12,389 nt of DNA, taken from an uncultured Gammaproteobacteria bacterium (lineage in GTDB: Bacteria > Pseudomonadota > Gammaproteobacteria > SZUA-140). Every line of letters starts with the position of its first letter. Within the stretch, counting starts at the first letter, position 1. The notes beneath the pieces are model-generated. The model ran no database searches. It worked only from the letters and a program-made list of their open reading frames with translations, and was not told the origin of the DNA. The translations under genes were made by a program, and so were the position numbers. Location: assembly GCA_945787585.1 (NCBI GenBank), contig CALZIG010000048.1, positions 1-12,389 on the forward strand, read 5' to 3'. This document shows, piece by piece, positions 1 through 7,690 of this stretch.

Positions 1-1
1 C

Positions 2-982
2 GGCCGCGAGGATACGACCCCAGTTGGGGTCGCTGGCAAAAAAGGCGGTCTTGACCAGCGGTGAATGAGCCACGGTATAGGCTACCTGGCGACAGTCGGC
101 CTCGCTCTCACCCCCTTCAACATCAATCGTGATAAATTTGGTAGCGCCCTCACCGTCACGAATGATCGCCTGCGCCAACTCAATACAGACATCGGTGATC
201 GCCTGACATAGCTGCACATAAGCATCACTCAGCTCATCATCGATAGCAGCTTCCATTGCCTTTCCAGTCGCGATCAAAATACAGGCGTCATTGGTCGAGG
301 TATCCCCATCCACCGAGATACAATTAAAGGAGCGATCAGTGGCGTGCTGCAGGCATTGCTGTAGCAGCTCTGGTGCAACATTGGCATCTGTCGCGACATA
401 ACTCAGCATCGTCGCCATGTTGGGGCAGATCATCCCTGAGCCTTTCGCAATGCCAGTGATAGTAACCTGCTCGTCCCCAATCATAAGCTGGCGTGAGACC
501 CCCTTGGGGCACGTGTCCGTGGTCATAATGCCGCGCGCAGCATCAGCCCAGTGGTTAGCGTCGAAGTCCGCCACCAGCGCTCCCATGGCGGCCTCCAGTT
601 TCGTCATCGGCATCGACTCACCGATTACGCCGGTTGAAAACGGCAGCACCTCATTCGCGGCGCAACCTGCAACCTCTGCCAGCAGCGCACAGCTCTTCAA
701 GGCATCCTGATGACCTTGTTCACCCGTACCCGCATTGGCATTGCCCGAATTAATCAACAATAGGCGTGGCGCTGTTGTACGGATATGCGCTTTCGCCACT
801 ACCACAGGGGCGGCGCAAAAGGCGTTGCGGGTAAAGACCGCGGCACACTGGGCACCAGGCGCCAACTCAAAGGCGACCAGGTCTGTGCGCCCGGGATACT
901 TAATCCCAGCAGCAGCGGTGGCAATGCGCACGCCCGCGATAGGATGCATTTCAGGTAATTCTAAAGGTAAGTTGACGGCCAT
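2..982 (-). CDS. argJ: ArgJ, bifunctional glutamate N-acetyltransferase / amino-acid acetyltransferase (3' truncated by window edge)
   Basis: Translating the minus strand from the ATG at 982 gives 327 codons with no stop before the window edge. Family members are about 400 residues, so roughly 75-80 C-terminal residues lie outside. The start MAVNLPLELPEMHPIAGVRI and the motifs SGNANAGTG, MTTDTCPKG and KGSGMICPNMATML are ArgJ hallmarks. The last motif holds the self-cleavage site between Ala190 and the nucleophile Thr191, so the precursor should split into alpha and beta chains. ArgJ moves the acetyl group from N-acetylornithine to glutamate (cyclic arginine pathway) and in some bacteria also makes N-acetylglutamate from acetyl-CoA. 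It lies 93 bp downstream of secA on the same strand, as in Pseudomonas. No Shine-Dalgarno sequence precedes the ATG; see the promoter entry. Whether it is mono- or bifunctional cannot be told from sequence. Confidence 0.96.
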   Translation of the reverse strand, partial: MAVNLPLELPEMHPIAGVRIATAAAGIKYPGRTDLVAFELAPGAQCAAVFTRNAFCAAPVVVAKAHIRTTAPRLLLINSGNANAGTGEQGHQDALKSCALLAEVAGCAANEVLPFSTGVIGESMPMTKLEAAMGALVADFDANHWADAARGIMTTDTCPKGVSRQLMIGDEQVTITGIAKGSGMICPNMATMLSYVATDANVAPELLQQCLQHATDRSFNCISVDGDTSTNDACILIATGKAMEAAIDDELSDAYVQLCQAITDVCIELAQAIIRDGEGATKFITIDVEGGESEADCRQVAYTVAHSPLVKTAFFASDPNWGRILAA

Positions 983-988
983 CGCGGA

Positions 989-1018
989 AGTATAGTCGAG
1001 GGCCGCAGCTGTTGACCA
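989..1018 (-). promoter_or_regulatory. Candidate argJ promoter positioned for a leaderless transcript
   Basis: On the minus strand a TATACT hexamer (5/6 match to the sigma70 -10) occupies 989-994, followed by only six bases, TCCGCG, before the argJ ATG. A TGGTCA hexamer (4/6 to the -35) lies at 1013-1018 with an 18-bp spacer. Normal promoter geometry would start transcription at the A of the ATG, which agrees with the missing Shine-Dalgarno sequence. The -35 is weak and falls inside a hairpin, so this is a candidate only; argJ may instead be read from secA. Confidence 0.33.
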
Positions 1019-1029
1019 GCCAGCGGCCC
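1000..1029 (-). repeat. Strong hairpin in the secA-argJ gap
   Basis: An outer perfect 7-bp stem (GGGCCGC with GCGGCCC) encloses a small asymmetric internal loop, an inner 4-bp stem (GCTG with CAGC) and a 5-base loop. It begins 46 bp after the secA stop and ends 17 bp before the argJ ATG. No T-run follows, so it is not a canonical intrinsic terminator. It could protect or define the 3' end of the secA mRNA, slow read-through into argJ, or act in the argJ promoter region it overlaps. Confidence 0.55.
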
Positions 1030-1075
1030 GATGAATTTCACTTTATTCAGTTAGCTCAAAGGACAACAGCAATGA

Positions 1076-3814
1076 TCAGTTAACCTTGCCGTGGCACTGT
1101 TTGTATTTTTTACCGGAGCCACATGGGCACGGCTCATTGCGCCCCACCTTACGCCCCTCACGTACAAACGGTTCAACAGCCTCGGCGCTTTCGGGCTGCG
1201 CCAAGCCTGATTCATCAGCCCCACCAGCCAACGCGGCCGCCTCGGCATGCTGAAACTGCATCTGCGGTGTCTGATTACGACGCTGCGCTTCAATGGCTTC
1301 CACATCTTCTTCTGCACGTATCTGCACACGTGACAGAATCTTAATCACATCATGCTTGATACGATCCAGCAACTGAGTAAACATCTCAAACGATTCACGC
1401 TTGTATTCCTGCTTAGGGTTCTTCTGTGCATAACCGCGCAGGCCAATACTCTGTCGCAGATAATCCATCGCGGCCAGGTGCTCTTTCCACAGTCCATCCA
1501 GTACCTGCAGCATGGCTGCCTTTTCAAAATGACGAATCACCTCTGCGCCAACCTGCGCCTCTTTCTCAGCATAGGCCTGCTCAACCTCATCGAGCACGCG
1601 TTGTCGCAGCGTCTCTTCGTGAAGCCCTTCATCTTGCTCCAGCCATTTCGCAAGGGGTAGCTGCATCGCAAAGTCATTTGCCAATGCCTCTTCAAGCCCC
1701 GGCACATCCCACTGCTCTTCAAGACTCTGTGGTGGGATATACATGTCGATCACTTCATGCACGACATCATTTCGAATCTCATTAATGGTGTCAGAGATAT
1801 CGTCTGATTCCATCAACTCATTGCGCTGGTCGTAGATAACCTTACGTTGATCATTGGCCACATCATCAAATTCCAGCAGCTGCTTACGGATATCAAAGTT
1901 ATGTCCCTCAACTTTGCGCTGCGCATTTTCAATCGCCTTACTGACCCACGGATGTTCAATCGCCTCTCCGTCTTCCATGCCCAGTTTTTGCATCATGCCG
2001 GAAACACGCTCCGAGGCAAAAATACGCATCAAACTATCTTCCAGTGAAAGATAGAAACGACTTGAACCCGGATCACCCTGACGCCCAGAGCGCCCACGCA
2101 ACTGATTATCAATGCGCCGCGACTCATGACGCTCGGCACTGATGATATATAGTCCGCCACTCTCCAAAACTTGATCGTGACGTTTCTGCCACTCATTTTT
2201 GACTCGATTAATCGCCACTTCATCATCACTGCCGAGTGCATCAAGTTCAGCCTCAAGGCTGCCACCCAGCACGATATCGGTACCACGACCAGCCATATTG
2301 GTCGCAATCGTGAGTGCGCCGGGACGACCCGCCTGCGCGACGATTTCAGCCTCACGTTCATGCTGCTTGGCATTCAGCACTTCATGTTTAATGTTCGCTT
2401 TTGTCAGGGCCTGCGATAACAGCTCTGAAGATTCAATCGAAGCGGTACCCACCAGTACGGGCTGGTTGCGCTGATGACACTCTTTAAGGTCTTCAATGAT
2501 GGCATTGTATTTTTCATTAATCGTTAAATAGACCAGGTCGCCATGATCTTTGCGCAGCATCGGACGATGCGTGGGTATGACCAGCACCTCCAGCCCGTAG
2601 ATCTGCTGAAATTCAAATGCCTCGGTATCTGCAGTCCCGGTCATGCCGGATAGCTTTTCATAAATACGGAAATAGTTCTGAAAGGTAATAGAAGCGAGCG
2701 TCTGACTTTCCAGTTGAACCTTAACACCCTCTTTTGCCTCAACCGCCTGATGCAGACCGTCGGACCAGCGACGTCCCGGCATGGTGCGGCCGGTAAATTC
2801 ATCGACAATGACGACTTCGTTGTTTTGCACGATGTAATCAACGTCTTTTTGAAACAAGGCGTGCGCCTTAAGTGCCGCATTGAGATGATGCATCAGGCCG
2901 ATATTGGCCGCATCATAAAGACTGTCTCCTGCTTGCAGCAGTCCTGCCGTTTCAAGCATCTCTTCAATATGCTGGTGTCCTGCTTCGGTGAAAAAGACCT
3001 GCTTGGCTTTTTCATCCACCGAATAATCACCCGGCCCGGCACTGCCCTCAGCGTCTTCCTCTACTTCCTGTCGTTGCAACTTGGGAATGAGCTTGTTGAT
3101 CTGATGATAGCGCTCAGAGCTATCCTCAGCCGAGCCGGAGATGATCAATGGCGTGCGCGCTTCATCGATTAAAATCGAGTCGACTTCATCCACTATCGCG
3201 TAGTTCAGGCCGCACTGCACCTTGTCAGCAAGACTAAATGCCATATTGTCACGCAGATAATCAAAGCCATACTCATTGTTGGTACCGTAAGTGATATCTG
3301 CATGATAGGCCGCATGTTTCTCAGCATGGTCTTGCCCTGAAACAGTCACCCCGGTCGTCATACCGAGAAAGGAGTAGAGCTTGCTCATCCACGCGGCATC
3401 ACGTTTCGCTAGATAGTCATTGACGGTAATGACATGGACACCCTTGCCACTGAGGGCATTGAGATAGGCAGGTAAAGTAGCCACCAGCGTTTTACCTTCA
3501 CCGGTGCGCATCTCAGAAATTTTGCCCTGATGCAGCACCATGCCACCGATCAACTGCACATCGAAGTGGCGCATGCCAAGCGCTCGCTTGCCCGCCTCTC
3601 GTACAGTTGCAAACGCCTCAGGCAGTAAATCATCAAGCGTTTCGCCGGCGCTAAGCCGCTCACGAAACACCTCTGTCTGGTGACGCAGCGCTTCGTCAGA
3701 AAGCGGCTCAAGCGTCGCTTCTAATGCATTTATCTTATCCACAATGGCGTTGAGCTTTTTCAGCTCACGATCATTGCGGCTTCCAAATACTTTACTGAAA
3801 ACCTTATTAAGCAT
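1076..3814 (-). CDS. secA: SecA, protein translocase motor ATPase
   Basis: Full-length SecA of 912 residues, close to the usual ~900 of gammaproteobacteria. It drives preproteins through SecYEG at the inner membrane by ATP hydrolysis. Visible motifs: Walker A MRTGEGKT (102-109), the DEAD-like Walker B starting [12 protein letters not shown] (209-220), the helicase-type [16 protein letters not shown] and the [11 protein letters not shown] motif of the second nucleotide-binding fold. The C-terminal SecB- and phospholipid-contacting zinc site has C896, C898, C907 and H908 in [16 protein letters not shown]. The ATG at 3814 matches the family start (MLNKVF...FGSRNDREL); only a weak GGGA stretch serves as a ribosome binding site. 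It follows the M23 gene by 97 bp and precedes argJ. No SecM-type secretion monitor gene is present upstream, so control must differ from that in E. coli. All key residues look intact. Confidence 0.98.
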   Translation of the reverse strand: MLNKVFSKVFGSRNDRELKKLNAIVDKINALEATLEPLSDEALRHQTEVFRERLSAGETLDDLLPEAFATVREAGKRALGMRHFDVQLIGGMVLHQGKISEMRTGEGKTLVATLPAYLNALSGKGVHVITVNDYLAKRDAAWMSKLYSFLGMTTGVTVSGQDHAEKHAAYHADITYGTNNEYGFDYLRDNMAFSLADKVQCGLNYAIVDEVDSILIDEARTPLIISGSAEDSSERYHQINKLIPKLQRQEVEEDAEGSAGPGDYSVDEKAKQVFFTEAGHQHIEEMLETAGLLQAGDSLYDAANIGLMHHLNAALKAHALFQKDVDYIVQNNEVVIVDEFTGRTMPGRRWSDGLHQAVEAKEGVKVQLESQTLASITFQNYFRIYEKLSGMTGTADTEAFEFQQIYGLEVLVIPTHRPMLRKDHGDLVYLTINEKYNAIIEDLKECHQRNQPVLVGTASIESSELLSQALTKANIKHEVLNAKQHEREAEIVAQAGRPGALTIATNMAGRGTDIVLGGSLEAELDALGSDDEVAINRVKNEWQKRHDQVLESGGLYIISAERHESRRIDNQLRGRSGRQGDPGSSRFYLSLEDSLMRIFASERVSGMMQKLGMEDGEAIEHPWVSKAIENAQRKVEGHNFDIRKQLLEFDDVANDQRKVIYDQRNELMESDDISDTINEIRNDVVHEVIDMYIPPQSLEEQWDVPGLEEALANDFAMQLPLAKWLEQDEGLHEETLRQRVLDEVEQAYAEKEAQVGAEVIRHFEKAAMLQVLDGLWKEHLAAMDYLRQSIGLRGYAQKNPKQEYKRESFEMFTQLLDRIKHDVIKILSRVQIRAEEDVEAIEAQRRNQTPQMQFQHAEAAALAGGADESGLAQPESAEAVEPFVREGRKVGRNEPCPCGSGKKYKQCHGKVN

Positions 3815-3833
3815 GAATTCCCAAGAGCGACAT
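3807..3833 (-). other. 8-codon upstream ORF overlapping the secA start
   Basis: On the minus strand an ATG at 3833 opens an ORF encoding MSLLGIHA, with its TAA at 3807-3809 lying across codons 2-3 of secA (sequence ATGCTTAA). An overlap of this kind could couple translation or act as a short leader. It has no recognisable Shine-Dalgarno sequence and 8 codons is easily reached by chance, so I list it as a possibility rather than a gene. Confidence 0.15.
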
Positions 3834-3856
3834 GAAGAGCGTCGCGTCGATTAGTT

Positions 3857-3873
3857 TTTATAATGTAATTATC
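3857..3873 (-). promoter_or_regulatory. Candidate secA promoter: two overlapping-range -10-like hexamers
   Basis: The AT-rich patch before secA holds GATAAT (3868-3873, 5/6 match to TATAAT) and TATAAA (3857-3862, 5/6). Neither has a recognisable -35 at 16-18 bp. For GATAAT, the -35 position would fall inside the palindrome at 3882-3903, which would suit a promoter needing an activator or blocked by a repressor. The leader would be about 45 nt. Confidence 0.3.
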
Positions 3874-3881
3874 GCTACACT

Positions 3882-3903
3882 TAGAAATCGCTAGCGATCT
3901 CTA
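3882..3903. repeat. 22-bp near-perfect palindrome upstream of secA
   Basis: The core ATCGCTAGCGAT (3887-3898) is a perfect 12-bp palindrome; five more bases on each side pair with one mismatch, giving 22 bp in all. The core half ATCGCTA occurs once more in direct orientation at 3871-3877. As RNA it could form a 9-bp stem with a CUAG loop and one G-U pair. It begins about 10 bp after the M23 stop codon and lies 68 bp upstream of secA. It looks like an operator or a mRNA hairpin; no T-run follows. Confidence 0.6.
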
Positions 3904-3912
3904 GCATCCTTT

Positions 3913-4836
3913 CTAACGCGAAGCGTTGATATATTTTATCGGATCGACTACCCGTCCGTTTTTTAATACTTCGTAGTGTACGTGTGGCCCGGTTGAACGT
4001 CCACTGGACCCCATCAAAGCGATCGGCTGCCCTTTCTCAACCTCATCCCCTGTCTGCACCAGAATCTTACTATTATGTCCATAGCGTGTCACATAACCAT
4101 TTCCATGATTGATCTCCACCAAATTTCCATAACCATACCGGGAGCCAGCCCAGGTAATAACGCCCGCCGCTGAAGCGATCACATTAGAACCATCTTTTCC
4201 TGCTAAATCAACGCCATTATGCATCGCTTTCAACCCGGTGAAAGGGTCAACTCGTACACCATAATAAGATGAAATCCAGCCTTTTGTAATCGGACGACCA
4301 GCAGGAAAAACCTCATCTTCGAGCTCACGTCCCATATAAAAGGCTTCCATCACGCGTAACTGCTGTTCGCGATCATCCAGCTGTGCAGCTAATTCATCCA
4401 GTGAGGTCAAAAAATCTGGCACGCCTATTTCGGATAATCCCTGTGACTCATTCTCAGGGCCACCTTGCGCTGGCGGTTTGGTAAAATTGAATTCACCTTT
4501 TTCGAGACTGGCTTTTTCTGTCAGACGCCGTCCCAGGGCATTCAGCCGGACAGTATGTGCCTGCAAATCACCCAGACGCACGGCGAGTGCGTTCATATTT
4601 TCGCGTGCGGTGCGCGTGGTCTCGGCCAGCTCATCGCGGTGACGCATCATCTCTGCCTCCCAGTTATCAGGTAACATCTGGTTATCAGCGTGAGATTTTC
4701 CCATCTCATAGCCCATATAGAGTACGCTGCCTGGCAGTACGACCATAAATAAGAGAAAAATAAGCAATAATTTGTCTTTCCCCAGATTGATACAGGAAGA
4801 CTTTTTAGCTTTTTTTGAAAATAATATGATGTTCAT
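3913..4836 (-). CDS. M23 (LytM-type) membrane-anchored metallopeptidase
   Basis: A 307-residue envelope peptidase predicted to cut peptidoglycan peptide cross-links. A short basic cytoplasmic N-terminus (to about residue 21) leads into one membrane helix (about 22-42, KLLLIFLLFMVVLPGSVLYM). A charged, probably coiled-coil stretch follows (about 58-110, and again near 143-172), then the M23 domain from about residue 185. The zinc ligands are all present: HxxxD at H206/D210 and HxH at H285/H287, with H254 as the probable catalytic histidine. This suggests an active enzyme, unlike the degenerate EnvC/NlpD-type regulators. An AAGGAT site precedes the ATG by a few bases. A peptidase of this type commonly sits next to secA in Pseudomonas-like genomes. 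It is divergent from the DUF721 gene (48 bp between starts). The exact bond cleaved is not known from sequence. Confidence 0.93.
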   Translation of the reverse strand: MNIILFSKKAKKSSCINLGKDKLLLIFLLFMVVLPGSVLYMGYEMGKSHADNQMLPDNWEAEMMRHRDELAETTRTARENMNALAVRLGDLQAHTVRLNALGRRLTEKASLEKGEFNFTKPPAQGGPENESQGLSEIGVPDFLTSLDELAAQLDDREQQLRVMEAFYMGRELEDEVFPAGRPITKGWISSYYGVRVDPFTGLKAMHNGVDLAGKDGSNVIASAAGVITWAGSRYGYGNLVEINHGNGYVTRYGHNSKILVQTGDEVEKGQPIALMGSSGRSTGPHVHYEVLKNGRVVDPIKYINASR

Positions 4837-4843
4837 CTATCCT
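4815..4843 (+). promoter_or_regulatory. Candidate sigma70 promoter for the DUF721/DciA-like gene
   Basis: TTGAAA (4815-4820, 5/6 to the -35 consensus), a 17-bp spacer and TATCCT (4838-4843, 4/6 to the -10) predict a start near 4850, about 35 nt before the ATG. The element overlaps the first codons of the divergent M23 gene, so transcription of the two could interfere. Confidence 0.4.
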
Positions 4844-4884
4844 TATCCAACCTCTATTCCTTCCAAACCCCTGAAATCATCAAT

Positions 4885-5334
4885 ATGCGCCATCCTAAAC
4901 CTGTAAAAAAATTGCTCATTGGTGGTAACTCCAGACCATTACAACGTCTGACACAATTTTCAAACCAGCTCCAGGAACTCTCTGCGCTCGTTCAAAGCTG
5001 CCTGCCATCCCCTTTACAGGGACAGTGTCAGGCCGTCAATATCCGAAAAAAAACTCTCATTCTACAAACAAATAGCGCATCCTGGGCATCACAGCTACGT
5101 TTCTACGTACCGGCAATGCTCTCGACTTTGACGCACCACCAGTGCCACTATTTAAAAGAGATTCATATTCAGATAAAACCTGTATCGGCCCCTGAACCTT
5201 CTGGCACCAGACGAAAATTTGAAATTTCCGCCCGATCTGCGACATTAATCACTACTTTGGCCGATTCAACGCGCCACCCTCAACTCAAAGATTCATTACA
5301 GAAGCTGGCAGGGCGTAGCAAATCAGACAATTGA
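4885..5334 (+). CDS. DUF721 / DciA-like protein, probable replicative helicase loader
   Basis: A 149-residue cytoplasmic protein and the only plus-strand gene here. The central region (about 25-85: LVQSCLPSPLQGQC, NIRKKTLILQTNSASWASQL, RFYVPAMLSTL) fits the DUF721 fold, including the family's conserved tryptophan (W67 in SxxWASQLRF). DUF721 includes DciA, which loads the replicative helicase DnaB in bacteria lacking DnaC/DnaI. The tail (about 108-149) is basic and polar, likely flexible. No Shine-Dalgarno sequence is seen before the ATG and no other start is evident. The gene is divergent from M23 and convergent with lpxC, whose stop is 22 bp away. It occupies the lpxC-secA interval held by secM in E. 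coli. Family assignment is by motif recognition; function at this locus is inferred. Confidence 0.82.
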   Translation: MRHPKPVKKLLIGGNSRPLQRLTQFSNQLQELSALVQSCLPSPLQGQCQAVNIRKKTLILQTNSASWASQLRFYVPAMLSTLTHHQCHYLKEIHIQIKPVSAPEPSGTRRKFEISARSATLITTLADSTRHPQLKDSLQKLAGRSKSDN

Positions 5335-5356
5335 GCATCATAAAACCCGGTCGTCG

Positions 5357-6271
5357 TTAACTGGCAGGCAGTGGCTCTGCAAATGAGATCGGGGCAGGTT
5401 CGTCTTCCTGCTCAAAGGTGACCAACTCCCACGCGTCCTTATCGGCCATCAGCGTGCGCAACAGGTGGTTGTTGAGGTCGTGCCCGGATTTATGCCCACT
5501 GAAGGCTCCAATCAGGCTGTGGCCCAGCAGGTACAGGTCACCGATGGCATCGAGTACCTTATGTTTCACAAATTCGTCGTCATAACGTAGGCCATCTTCA
5601 TTCAGGATACGCTCATCATCGACCACGATGGCATTGCTCATGCTGCCGCCCAGGGCCAGATTCCGCTCCCTCAACCACTCAATATCACGCATAAAGCCGA
5701 AAGTACGGGCGCGGCTCACCTCTTTGACAAAAGAGGTCGTGGAAAAATCGACTGTCGCCTCGCGCGCTTTGCCATCAAACGCAGGATGTTGAAAATCGAT
5801 CACAAATGAAACCTTAAACCCTTCAAATGGGTCAAAGCGGGCCCATTTATCTTCATCCCGCACAATCACTGGGCGCTTGATACGGATAAAACGCTTGGGT
5901 GCCGGCTGATTCTCAATCCCTGCGGATTGAATCAAAAAGACAAACGGCCCCGCGCTGCCATCCATAATCGGCACTTCTGACGCGCTCAACTCAACATAAG
6001 CGTTATCAATTCCCAGCCCTGCAAATGCCGACAGCAGATGTTCAACCGTCGAAATACGCACACCATCCTTAATCAGGGTCGTGGAAAGCCTTGTATCCCC
6101 TACGTTTTCTTCTTTTGCCTCAATTTCAACAGGCACATCAAGATCGACGCGACGAAAAACAATACCTCTATCCACTGGCGCAGGGCGCAGGGTCAAATAG
6201 ATCTTTTCCCCGGTATGAAGCCCAACCCCTGTGGCTCGAATAACATTTTTTAGTGTACGTTGCTTAATCAT
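5357..6271 (-). CDS. lpxC: LpxC, UDP-3-O-acyl-N-acetylglucosamine deacetylase
   Basis: A 304-residue cytosolic zinc amidase that catalyses the first committed step of lipid A synthesis, removing acetate from UDP-3-O-acyl-GlcNAc. The start [21 protein letters not shown] is typical. Zinc ligands are H78 (STVEHLLSA), H237 and D241 ([10 protein letters not shown]); the catalytic E77 and H264 ([11 protein letters not shown]) are present. The hydrophobic-passage sequence region around 190-215 is also conserved. The C-terminal tail is acidic and proline-rich ([11 protein letters not shown]), and it does not resemble the AVLA-ending degron through which FtsH degrades E. coli LpxC. A loose GGTGGG site lies about 10-12 bases before the ATG. 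It is separated from ftsZ by 212 bp, so it may have its own promoter, and converges on the DUF721 gene with no evident terminator between. Confidence 0.98.
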   Translation of the reverse strand: MIKQRTLKNVIRATGVGLHTGEKIYLTLRPAPVDRGIVFRRVDLDVPVEIEAKEENVGDTRLSTTLIKDGVRISTVEHLLSAFAGLGIDNAYVELSASEVPIMDGSAGPFVFLIQSAGIENQPAPKRFIRIKRPVIVRDEDKWARFDPFEGFKVSFVIDFQHPAFDGKAREATVDFSTTSFVKEVSRARTFGFMRDIEWLRERNLALGGSMSNAIVVDDERILNEDGLRYDDEFVKHKVLDAIGDLYLLGHSLIGAFSGHKSGHDLNNHLLRTLMADKDAWELVTFEQEDEPAPISFAEPLPAS

Positions 6272-6352
6272 TTACTTATTTTCCCACCCGCTCCATACGC
6301 TAACAGATCACGAGCCAATTTATCCGACACGACCCTATGCCGATCCGGGCGA

Positions 6353-6361
6353 ATATTAGCA
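6353..6361 (-). promoter_or_regulatory. Candidate extended -10 element for lpxC
   Basis: On the minus strand, TGCTAATAT reads as an extended -10 (TGn followed by a 4/6 match to TATAAT). The hexamer at -35 (TATGCA, 17-bp spacer) is poor, as is tolerated by extended -10 promoters. The start would be near 6346, giving a leader of about 75 nt. The ftsZ-lpxC gap is a known site of an lpxC promoter in E. coli, which is the main reason to list it. Confidence 0.28.
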
Positions 6362-6369
6362 CAGACACC

Positions 6370-6393
6370 CCACCCTGCATAGAATCAGGGCGG
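6370..6393 (-). repeat. Hairpin in the ftsZ-lpxC gap
   Basis: An 8-bp stem (CCGCCCTG with CAGGGTGG as read on the minus strand, one G-U pair) closes an 8-base loop. No T-run follows, so it is not a canonical terminator. It lies 90 bp after the ftsZ stop, just upstream of the candidate lpxC -10 element, and could limit ftsZ read-through into lpxC or stabilise the ftsZ mRNA end. Confidence 0.45.
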
Positions 6394-6458
6394 TTCATAT
6401 AATGACTCAGCCGGGCGCCATAACGTTGCATATATGGGAAAATTTACCTGTTTTACAT

Positions 6459-6466
6459 CCTCCTTT
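6459..6466 (-). other. Orphan Shine-Dalgarno sequence after ftsZ
   Basis: AAAGGAGG, close to a perfect ribosome binding site, lies 17 bp after the ftsZ stop on the same strand. It is followed directly by ATGTAA, with no usable start codon at the normal 5-10 nt spacing. It may be a relic of a lost gene, a ribosome standby site or chance. Confidence 0.3.
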
Positions 6467-6483
6467 GTTATAAGCCTTTCTAA

Positions 6484-7635
6484 TTAATCTGCCTGACGAC
6501 GCAAAAATGCAGGGACATCCAGATAATCCAGATTGGTGCCGTCGGTCGGAATCACATTCTGATCAGCCGCCGAGGTCTGGTTACGGATCACGGTTGGACG
6601 ATCCAGCTTGTTGTAGTCCACTTCGCCGCCATTGGTCTTGGAGATCAACTTAACCGGCTTTGCTTCCAGCTTGACAGAGGTCCGACCCAAACCTGTTGCG
6701 ACCACCGTAACACGCAGCTCATCACCCATTTCTGGATCGATCACAGTACCGACGACAACGGTTGCATCGTCAGAGGCAAACTCTTTCACGGTATTACCGA
6801 CTTCTTCAAACTCGCCAATAGTCATGCTGAGTCCCGCCGTTACGTTCACCAGAATACCGTGCGCACCCGCCAGATTGACATCTTCCAGCAATGGACTTGC
6901 AATAGCCGCTTCCGCCGCTTCACGTGCACGATGCTCAGATGACGAACTACCCGATCCCATCATCGCCATCCCCATTTCAGACATCACTGTACGTACATCC
7001 GCGAAATCGACATTGATCAGCCCCGGACGTGTGATCAATTCTGCAATCCCCTGCACCGCCCCCAGCAGCACATCATTGGCAGACTTAAATGCCTCTAACA
7101 ACGAAGCGTCTTTACCCAATACTGACAATAGCTTTTCATTGGGAATCGTAATCAATGAATCCACGTGTTCACTCAACGCTTCAATCCCTTCCTCTGCAAT
7201 CCTGGCACGTTTTTTACCTTCAAATGGAAAAGGCTTGGTAACCACTGCGACGGTCAAGATGCCCATTTCTTTTGCGGTCTGCGCCACAATCGGTGCCCCA
7301 CCGGTGCCGGTACCACCGCCCATGCCAGCAGTAATAAAGACCATGTCTGCCCCTTCAATGATCTCTGCAATGCGCTCGCGATCTTCCAGTGCCGCCTGAC
7401 GACCAATGTCTGGATTTGCGCCCGCACCTAACCCCTTGGTGACGCTATTACCCAGTTGTAACGTCGTTCTCGCAGATGAATTTTTCAACGCCTGCGCATC
7501 GGTATTGGCACAGATAAAATCCACACCTTCAATATCCGCCGCGACCATATGCTCCACTGCATTACCACCGCCACCACCCACACCAACGACTTTGATTACT
7601 GCGTTTTGACTATATGCATCCATAAGCTCAAACAT
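6484..7635 (-). CDS. ftsZ: FtsZ, tubulin-like cell division GTPase
   Basis: A full-length 383-residue FtsZ, the same size as in E. coli. It polymerises with GTP into the Z-ring at midcell. The N-terminal GTP-binding half carries [14 protein letters not shown] (17-30) and the tubulin signature GGGTGTG (106-112). The T7 loop NVDFADV (208-214) supplies the catalytic aspartates D210 and D213. A variable linker (about 322-366) leads to the conserved C-terminal peptide [15 protein letters not shown] (369-383), which binds FtsA and ZipA. A strong AAAGGAGA site sits 5 nt before the ATG. It follows ftsA by 55 bp and, as usual, ends the dcw cluster; lpxC lies next. All key residues look intact. Confidence 0.99.
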   Translation of the reverse strand: MFELMDAYSQNAVIKVVGVGGGGGNAVEHMVAADIEGVDFICANTDAQALKNSSARTTLQLGNSVTKGLGAGANPDIGRQAALEDRERIAEIIEGADMVFITAGMGGGTGTGGAPIVAQTAKEMGILTVAVVTKPFPFEGKKRARIAEEGIEALSEHVDSLITIPNEKLLSVLGKDASLLEAFKSANDVLLGAVQGIAELITRPGLINVDFADVRTVMSEMGMAMMGSGSSSSEHRAREAAEAAIASPLLEDVNLAGAHGILVNVTAGLSMTIGEFEEVGNTVKEFASDDATVVVGTVIDPEMGDELRVTVVATGLGRTSVKLEAKPVKLISKTNGGEVDYNKLDRPTVIRNQTSAADQNVIPTDGTNLDYLDVPAFLRRQAD

Positions 7636-7657
7636 ATTTTTCTCCTTTGGTTCTTAA

Positions 7658-7686
7658 TTTATGACCGTTATTGACTAATGATTCAA
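7658..7686 (-). promoter_or_regulatory. Weak candidate ftsZ-proximal promoter
   Basis: TTGAAT (7681-7686, 4/6), a 17-bp spacer and CATAAA (7658-7663, 4/6) occupy the ftsA-ftsZ gap. Transcription would start near 7651 with a leader of about 16 nt that still contains the ribosome binding site (7641-7648). Extra ftsZ promoters are known in this cluster in E. coli, but the match here is weak and the gap is AT-rich. Confidence 0.25.
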
Positions 7687-7690
7687 AATT

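Noticed and set aside
2714..3172. 152-codon plus-strand ORF inside secA
   Set aside because: Shadow of the secA reading frame; secA is intact on the minus strand with all motifs.
5335..5356. Possible bidirectional terminator between the DUF721 gene and lpxC
   Set aside because: The 22-bp gap and its flanks show no inverted repeat followed by a T-run on either strand.
6300..6431. 43-codon minus-strand ORF between ftsZ and lpxC
   Set aside because: No ribosome binding site at a usable distance, unfamiliar translation, and length expected by chance; kept only as part of the gap finding.
6632..7399. 255-codon plus-strand ORF antisense to ftsZ
   Set aside because: It lies wholly within ftsZ, has a low-complexity Ser/Pro/Ala-rich translation typical of a shadow frame, and has no recognisable domain.
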